Source: Arcuatula senhousia
Taxonomy: Eukaryota; Mollusca; Bivalvia; Mytilida; Mytilidae
Assembly: GCA_963971305.1 (NCBI GenBank)
Contig: OZ020306.1
Location: forward strand, 61,168,686 to 61,232,685
DNA: 64,000 nt
Direction of reading: 5' to 3'
Shown here: piece after piece, positions 59,233 through 64,000 of the stretch
Position numbering within the stretch: the stretch's first letter is position 1
Layout of the letters: every line of letters starts with the position of its first letter
The notes under the pieces: generated by a model
The model's database searches: none
Seen by the model: only the letters and a program-made list of their open reading frames with translations
What the model was told of the DNA's origin: nothing
Translations under genes and position numbers: made by a program

Positions 59233-61431
59233 TTAATTTTTTTTGTTATATAAATAAAGATCTGGGTCAGGATGGAGTTTTCTCTTTTTACAAAAATGCA
59301 TAGCCACGGTTTTACTCTCTGAAAACTTAAAACCGTTTACAGAGGCCCATTTTTCAATTCGATTAAGGCACAGTTGCAATTGCCTTTCAATAGTGTTCAT
59401 GTTTTTGGCACTGTAGCATATTAAAAAATCATCAACATATAAGGAACCTTCAATATTATCTTTCAACACTTTGGCAATACTATTTATTTTGATACTAAAG
59501 AGAGTGACAGAAAGGATGCTTCCCTGAGGAACGCCCATTTCCTGATTAAACTCTTCAGACATTGTTCTATTTACTTTAACATTAAAATGTCTATCAGACA
59601 GGAAGTCAGCCAAAAAATTCGGCAACCTACCTTTCAACCCCATATCAGAAATATCTTTTAAAATGCCATACTTCCATGTGGTGTCATAAGCTTTTTCGAG
59701 ATCGAAAAAGATAGACACCACATGTTCGTTCTTCGCGAAAGCGTTCCGAAGAAATGACTCGAAACGGACCAAATGATCTTGTGTGCTCCTGCCTTGGCGA
59801 AAACCACACTGGATATTCGAAATGAGTCCATTGGACTCCAGGAACCAAACAAGCCGATCATTGATCATACGTTCAAGAGTCTTGCAGACGCAGCTTGTCA
59901 ATGCTATCGGACGATAGTTTGAAGCATCTGTATGATCCTTCCCTGGTTTAGGGATAGGAACAACAGTGGCAAGCTTCCATATTTCGGGCAATTTACCATT
60001 TATCCAAACATCGTTCATTAAATTTAAAAGAGTATTCATCGATATATCAGGAAGATGTTTTAGAAGCTGATAGTGGATATTGTCAGGGCCACAGGCCGTA
60101 TCGTGTGCTTTACTTAAAGAAGTTTTGAGTTCATCCAAAGAAAAAGGAGAGTTGTAGCTTTCGGAGTTGTCAGAATTAAAGTTTAATTTGGTTTTCTCAG
60201 CTGTTTGTTTAAATTTTTGAAAATCAGGCTTGTAATTTGATGAAGATGAATGTTTTGCAAAGGTCTCAGCTAATTTGTTGGCAATATCTTTTTCAGATGT
60301 TAAAGTGGAGTTGCCAACATTAAGATGCTTAACAGATGATTTTGAGTTTTTACCTTTCATTTTCTGAATGAAGTTCCAAATTTTATTCATGGGAGTTCGA
60401 GAGGTTAAACCAGATACGAATTGTTTCCAGGATGTTCTTCTTGTTTGTTTGCATGTTCGTCTTGCCTTTGCCCGAAATATTCTAAAATTACTTAAATTTT
60501 CTTTAGTTTGATGGTTTTTAAAATGATTTTGAGCTTTGTTTCTATCGCCGATAGCCTTGCCACACTCGTCGGTAAACCAGGGTTTATTAAGTTTTTTTGG
60601 AAATGCCGAGGTCTTAGGGATTGTTTCATCAGCTATAGAGATAAGGGTTTCATTGAATACAGAAATTGGTTCTTTAAATTCAGTAAAAAGTTCTGGTCTT
60701 AATTTTTCTGAACAGAAAATTGAAAATTTTTGCCAATCGGCTTTTTCTAATTTATAACGAGGAATTCTTTGCTCAGGTTCACCAAAAAGATCTTTTAAAA
60801 TGATAGGAAAGTGATCACTTCCGCAGAGATCATCATGGACTTGCCATGAGAAGTCTGTTAAAAGAGAAGGATCACAAATGGAAAGATCAATCGATGAATA
60901 TGTTCCATTACCAGAGTGTAAAAAAGTAGAGGAGCCGTCATTGAAGATACAAAGAGATTCTTTTGACAAAAAGTCTTCAATCTTTTTACCCTTATCATTA
61001 ATGTTAACGCTACCCCACAATGGATTGTGAGCATTAAAGTCTCCCAATACCATATATGGAACAGGAAGCTGGTCCGTTAATTGCTTAAGTTGTACTAATG
61101 TTAAATTATTATTGGGTGGTACGTAAACTGAGCATAATGTGACTGTTTGATGTAATGAAATCCGAACGGCAACTGCCTGCAGATCTGTAGTTAAAGGAAT
61201 CGAACTATGAAGAACTCTGTCCTTAACTAAAATGGAGGATCCGCCTGCAGCTCGCTCAGTATTAGAAAACGTACTGTACATAGAAAAACCTTTCAAGGAA
61301 ATGGTGTCAGTTTCCTTGAGGTGTGTTTCCTGAAGACAAAAGACAGTTGGATTAAAAGACTGCACTAAGAGTTGTATTTCAAGAAAGTTGGCCTTAAGGC
61401 CTCGGCAATTCCATTGAATGATGGTACTCAT
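59233..61431 (-). CDS. LINE ORF2, N-terminal part: endonuclease and reverse transcriptase
   Basis: 732 codons from the ATG that overlaps the ORF1 stop. An APE-type endonuclease fills residues about 1-215: WNCRGL, QETHLK (catalytic Glu), LGDFNAHNPLWGS, and SDHFPI at the end. The reverse transcriptase spans about 430-700: GPDNIHYQLLK, YRPIALTS, FRQGRSTQDHL, FFDLEKAYDTTW, GVPQGSILS and LYVDDFLICY with the Asp pair near residue 665. YVDD is less common than YADD/FADD in LINEs. The frame ends early in ...YLYNKKN because of an extra base in the A8 run at 59237-59244; the same polypeptide continues in the next entry. Confidence 0.93.
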   Translation of the reverse strand: MSTIIQWNCRGLKANFLEIQLLVQSFNPTVFCLQETHLKETDTISLKGFSMYSTFSNTERAAGGSSILVKDRVLHSSIPLTTDLQAVAVRISLHQTVTLCSVYVPPNNNLTLVQLKQLTDQLPVPYMVLGDFNAHNPLWGSVNINDKGKKIEDFLSKESLCIFNDGSSTFLHSGNGTYSSIDLSICDPSLLTDFSWQVHDDLCGSDHFPIILKDLFGEPEQRIPRYKLEKADWQKFSIFCSEKLRPELFTEFKEPISVFNETLISIADETIPKTSAFPKKLNKPWFTDECGKAIGDRNKAQNHFKNHQTKENLSNFRIFRAKARRTCKQTRRTSWKQFVSGLTSRTPMNKIWNFIQKMKGKNSKSSVKHLNVGNSTLTSEKDIANKLAETFAKHSSSSNYKPDFQKFKQTAEKTKLNFNSDNSESYNSPFSLDELKTSLSKAHDTACGPDNIHYQLLKHLPDISMNTLLNLMNDVWINGKLPEIWKLATVVPIPKPGKDHTDASNYRPIALTSCVCKTLERMINDRLVWFLESNGLISNIQCGFRQGRSTQDHLVRFESFLRNAFAKNEHVVSIFFDLEKAYDTTWKYGILKDISDMGLKGRLPNFLADFLSDRHFNVKVNRTMSEEFNQEMGVPQGSILSVTLFSIKINSIAKVLKDNIEGSLYVDDFLICYSAKNMNTIERQLQLCLNRIEKWASVNGFKFSESKTVAMHFCKKRKLHPDPDLYLYNKKN

Positions 61432-63059
61432 TTTGGAGTCTGTATGGGAACAGAAAGTCTACCGAGTGATCGCCTACGTCTCCTCTGTGGAGACTGGCTC
61501 TGTGAACGGTCGACAGGTGTTTCCGATAGATCCATATCAGACTCCATGTCGTCACCAAGAGAGCCGAAACGATTATGCATATAAATAGCATCTCGTTCGG
61601 CCTTCTTTGATCTACGCATTTTAAGCGGTGACGTCTGCTGCGATGAACTCTGGCGTCTTCCTGGCTGTGAGGGTCGCTGCTGTCTATTTCCAGGTTGAGC
61701 AGCAGATGACGACCTTGAGGAAGACGATTGACTCTGTTTGGAAGAAACAGAAATTGATGGGGGTTGAGGATTAGAAGCTTTGGTTGGAGCTCCAAATCCA
61801 GCCCAAGATGATTTACGTGGAATTTTAAACAGTTCCTCATCGACCATTGAATCATTATCTGGACCTGCTGTGGACTTACGTGGCGGGGGATGATTATCAC
61901 ACAACTCTTTCCAAGGCCTCGCGTATTTTATATTGCTTTTGGGGATATCATCCACAAAACAGTCAGCACCAAACATCCATCCATTGGTGTTGCAAGTACG
62001 GGGCTTAATTTCACCCTCAGGCCAAGTGTACATGGTTTGCCAACCATATGTCCTAGAGGGTTTAGCAGCCTCTGCGTAAGACATGGATGGTGCTGTATCA
62101 CTCGAGATAGAGACTTGACGACGAGCTTCTTGGTAGGTAATGTTCTTTTCTGCTTTAAGTTTTTGGATTTCTTTTTCACGTTGAAGAGTTGGACATTGTT
62201 TTGAAGAAGAAAAATGATCACCACTGCAGTTTACACATTTTGGACTTTTAGTACAGTTGAAATCCGAGTGGCCTTCCTGAGCACACTTGACACATTTTTC
62301 CTTCCCGTTACAGGTGGCCTTCCCGTGGCCAAAACGTTGGCATTTAAAACAACGGAGAGGATTCGGAATAAATATGTCTACGGACACTCTGAAAAGACCC
62401 AGATGAATGTGACTTGGTGGAGCTGCAGAATTGAATGTTATAAGGTAAGTATTTAATTTAATAATGTTGTTGTCTTCCTTTTTTGTAAACCTTTTAACTT
62501 GTAAAACACCCTGTGATGAAAGTTCAGAGCAGATTTCTTGCTCTGACAAATCGGTAAGGTTTCGATCTCTATCTCGAATGATACCTTGAGATCGATTCAA
62601 TGATCGATGAGCTTCAGCTGAAACAGGTAATTCTAAAATACGTGAAATGGTCATAATGTTTTTGGCTTGTTGTTGCTTTGTACACTCGACTAGAAGATTA
62701 CCGGATCGGAGTTTCGTAACCTTTGGAACATCACTTCCGGTAACGCCTTTGATCGTTTTTGCAATGACAAAGGGCGAAACCTTTGACAAAGGACGAGTGG
62801 TATCTTTGCTTGAAATAACAATGAATTTAGGCCAACTATCATTTGTTGTATTTTGACGTTTGGATGAAGCTGATACGTCTTGATCTTCACTGTCACTCAA
62901 AGAAATATTACGTTTTAAATTTTCATTAGAACTTGTTGCTTGTTGTTTTTTAGGGGAACCCATGATGATAGAAAAGAGTTTCACTGCCTTACTCCCCGCC
63001 CGCCACGGAGCGCCAACAAGGGCGATGCTGTTGTACAACGGGTCTCCTGTTGAAAGCAC
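61428..63059 (-). CDS. LINE ORF1: Gag-like RNA-binding protein with three zinc knuckles
   Basis: Open for 543 codons from 63059; the start at 62963 (MGSPKKQQ, residue 33) looks more likely because the preceding codons resemble 5' UTR. Residues about 236-288 carry CX2CX4HX4C twice (CFKCQRFGHGKATC, CVKCAQEGHSDFNC) and CX2CX3HX6C once (CVNCSGDHFSSSKQC), the arrangement typical of I/Jockey-group ORF1 proteins that coat the element RNA. The C-terminal half is Ser/Gln/Arg-rich and probably disordered. Its stop overlaps the ORF2 start in ATGA at 61431-61428. Confidence 0.9.
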   Translation of the reverse strand: MLSTGDPLYNSIALVGAPWRAGSKAVKLFSIIMGSPKKQQATSSNENLKRNISLSDSEDQDVSASSKRQNTTNDSWPKFIVISSKDTTRPLSKVSPFVIAKTIKGVTGSDVPKVTKLRSGNLLVECTKQQQAKNIMTISRILELPVSAEAHRSLNRSQGIIRDRDRNLTDLSEQEICSELSSQGVLQVKRFTKKEDNNIIKLNTYLITFNSAAPPSHIHLGLFRVSVDIFIPNPLRCFKCQRFGHGKATCNGKEKCVKCAQEGHSDFNCTKSPKCVNCSGDHFSSSKQCPTLQREKEIQKLKAEKNITYQEARRQVSISSDTAPSMSYAEAAKPSRTYGWQTMYTWPEGEIKPRTCNTNGWMFGADCFVDDIPKSNIKYARPWKELCDNHPPPRKSTAGPDNDSMVDEELFKIPRKSSWAGFGAPTKASNPQPPSISVSSKQSQSSSSRSSSAAQPGNRQQRPSQPGRRQSSSQQTSPLKMRRSKKAERDAIYMHNRFGSLGDDMESDMDLSETPVDRSQSQSPQRRRRRSLGRLSVPIQTPK

Positions 63060-63491
63060 CAGGGCTACAAGGACAGTATACTCGCACAGAGTATTCCTTT
63101 AGGGAGACAAGCATCGTGCCAGGGGTTACCCGGCGATACAACTCTCCAGAATAACATCCACACGATTGACCCATGAGCCACCGCCTTCTGTAAAGCATAA
63201 ATGGAATCAAATCAATATTTTCAAAAGTCAAAAACAGTAAATTTGAAATAAAATGAGAAGATGCTTCACAGGGCTTGGCGTGACCAGCCGATTGATCAGA
63301 CCGAGCCAAATCTGACCGCCTGTCTAGGAGAAGTAAGGGCCAAAGCCCACATACGTGGACCAGGATCCCGTCCTCCCCCGACACAGGTCGCAACACACGG
63401 CAAACATGTTGACCCGTTTAGTCGCTTCTTACGACAAGCTTTACGGGCAGCTGCGGGACTATTCTTTTCACACCCGGTTCCCGCACGGGGG
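62964..63491 (-). promoter_or_regulatory. LINE 5' UTR with structured head
   Basis: The first 75 or so bases read CCCGTGCGGG, then ACCGGGTG, AATAG, CCCGCAGC, GCTTGTCG, AAGCGACTAA. The same blocks in the same order open every complete SINE-A copy, and most recur in SINE-B. UGCGGG can pair with CCCGCA, and GUCG with CGAC. Such conserved heads in related elements carry internal promoters and sometimes self-cleaving RNA; that role is inferred here. Confidence 0.6.
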
Positions 63492-63534
63492 GTTCAATTT
63501 ACAAAGTTTAAAAAATATAAGTTATATAGTTATT

Positions 63535-63720
63535 AGCTCACCTTGTCAAATATTTTCCAGATTTTGCACTTTTTAGAACAATATCTTGAAAAGTATAAAA
63601 TATTTGAAAAATTTAAATTTCATATGGTTAAGCACATCAAGATCTACAAAATTTGTAAAAGAGTCAAAGTTGTAGGTTCGTTCCTTTAGTAGTTATACCC
63701 CTTTAGACCATAAAATATAC
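63535..63720 (-). repeat. GAGCC-family fragment into which the LINE inserted
   Basis: AGCTCACCTTGTCAAATATT and the AAGCACATCAAGATCTACAAAA block match the 14.4-15.5 kb copy. Its outer bases also occur at 57351-57420. Confidence 0.7.
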
Positions 63721-63722
63721 TT

Positions 63723-63772
63723 ATACTTACAACAGGTTAATCGGAAATACTTACAACAGGTTAATCGGAAAC
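63723..63772. repeat. 24-bp tandem duplication
   Basis: ATACTTACAACAGGTTAATC is present twice in a row with period 24. Confidence 0.9.
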
Positions 63773-63849
63773 ACCACTGTTATATCTAGTAAAAATGAAC
63801 AAACTTTCTCTACAAAATTGACACACAACAAATTTAATGAATTTAATAA

Positions 63850-64000
63850 CGTGTTCCTTGTCTAATTGTAATATTCAGTATGTCGGGGAGATAGAAAGGT
63901 ATTTACCGAAGAGAACATCTGAATATCTGTATCGCTTAAGTCCCTTAAAAAAGCATAAATGCTATCTTTATCAACACTTATATAAACATAACCACAACAT
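63850..64000 (+). mobile_element. Possible Penelope-like element GIY-YIG endonuclease fragment
   Basis: One frame reads CSLSNCNIQYVGEIERYL and later HKCYLYQHLYKHNHN, resembling the C..C..QYVG.T...L motif and distal H..HN of Penelope-like endonucleases. It lacks a start and runs off the window. Confidence 0.45.

Larger units (their letters stand above)
57463..63491 (-). mobile_element. Near-full-length 6.03 kb non-LTR retrotransposon (I/Ingi/Nimb-like group)
   Basis: The element is flanked by a 12-bp target-site duplication GTTCAATTTACA (57451-57462 and 63492-63503). In its own orientation it starts with a C-run and CCCGTGCGGG, has a 5' UTR of roughly 430-530 bp, then ORF1 (zinc knuckles), ORF2 (endonuclease, RT, RNase H, C-terminal CCHC) and a roughly 290-bp 3' UTR ending in a TCAA tetranucleotide tail. 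RNase H downstream of RT and a simple-repeat tail rather than poly-A fit the I superfamily. The only obvious lesion is a single frameshift in ORF2, so the insertion seems recent. It landed in a dispersed repeat next to a SINE-B copy. Confidence 0.93.

Noticed and set aside
59233..59264. Programmed ribosomal frameshift in LINE ORF2
   Set aside because: One homopolymer indel in a single copy is better explained by mutation or sequencing error; no comparison copies are available here.

Overview
This is an AT-rich, intron-rich eukaryotic segment packed with dispersed repeats. It looks like a marine bivalve, most plausibly a mytilid mussel. That is an inference from the repeat types (short retroelements with tetranucleotide tails, hammerhead retrozyme-like repeats, satellite-carrying elements) and from the domain make-up of the genes. 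No bacterial features are present, and nearly all short ORFs come from repeats.

Two multi-exon genes could be assembled by hand from splice sites, phases and protein similarity. The first, on the minus strand, runs from 33323 down to 11918. It has 12 coding exons totalling 1815 bp (605 codons) with every splice phase consistent, and encodes a secreted animal haem peroxidase of about 604 residues. Its distal His, catalytic Arg, proximal His and one haem-linking Glu are present, but the usual haem-linking Asp position reads Ala. The second, on the plus strand (49558 to 55347), has 3 exons (834 bp, 277 residues). It encodes a secreted protein with a farnesoic-acid-O-methyltransferase-like (Methyltransf_FA) domain followed by a PAN/apple-like cysteine-rich module.

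The right end (57463-63491) holds a near-full-length 6.0 kb non-LTR retrotransposon on the minus strand with a 12-bp target-site duplication. ORF1 carries three zinc knuckles. ORF2 carries endonuclease, reverse transcriptase (YVDD) and RNase H, and is split by one frameshift in an A8 run. Its first 70 or so bases and its 3' tail resemble the ends of two abundant roughly 500-bp families scattered over the window, called here SINE-A (CTCA tail) and SINE-B (TAAC tail). These look like short non-autonomous partners of this LINE group.

Other layers: a direct repeat of at least 2.35 kb with period 3712 bp (1-2364 and 3713-6064); hammerhead-ribozyme repeats (retrozyme-like) at 7.2, 16.8-17.4 and 22.2 kb, two with intact cores lying in sense orientation inside peroxidase introns; Penelope-like traces at 16.6 and 63.8 kb; satellite-bearing elements with roughly 147, 170 and 500 bp units; Tc1/mariner-like MITEs; a roughly 930-bp palindrome in intron 2 of the second gene; and a diverged triplication at 39.4-44.5 kb.

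All exon models and repeat boundaries were read by eye. No alignment, transcript or folding computation was run.
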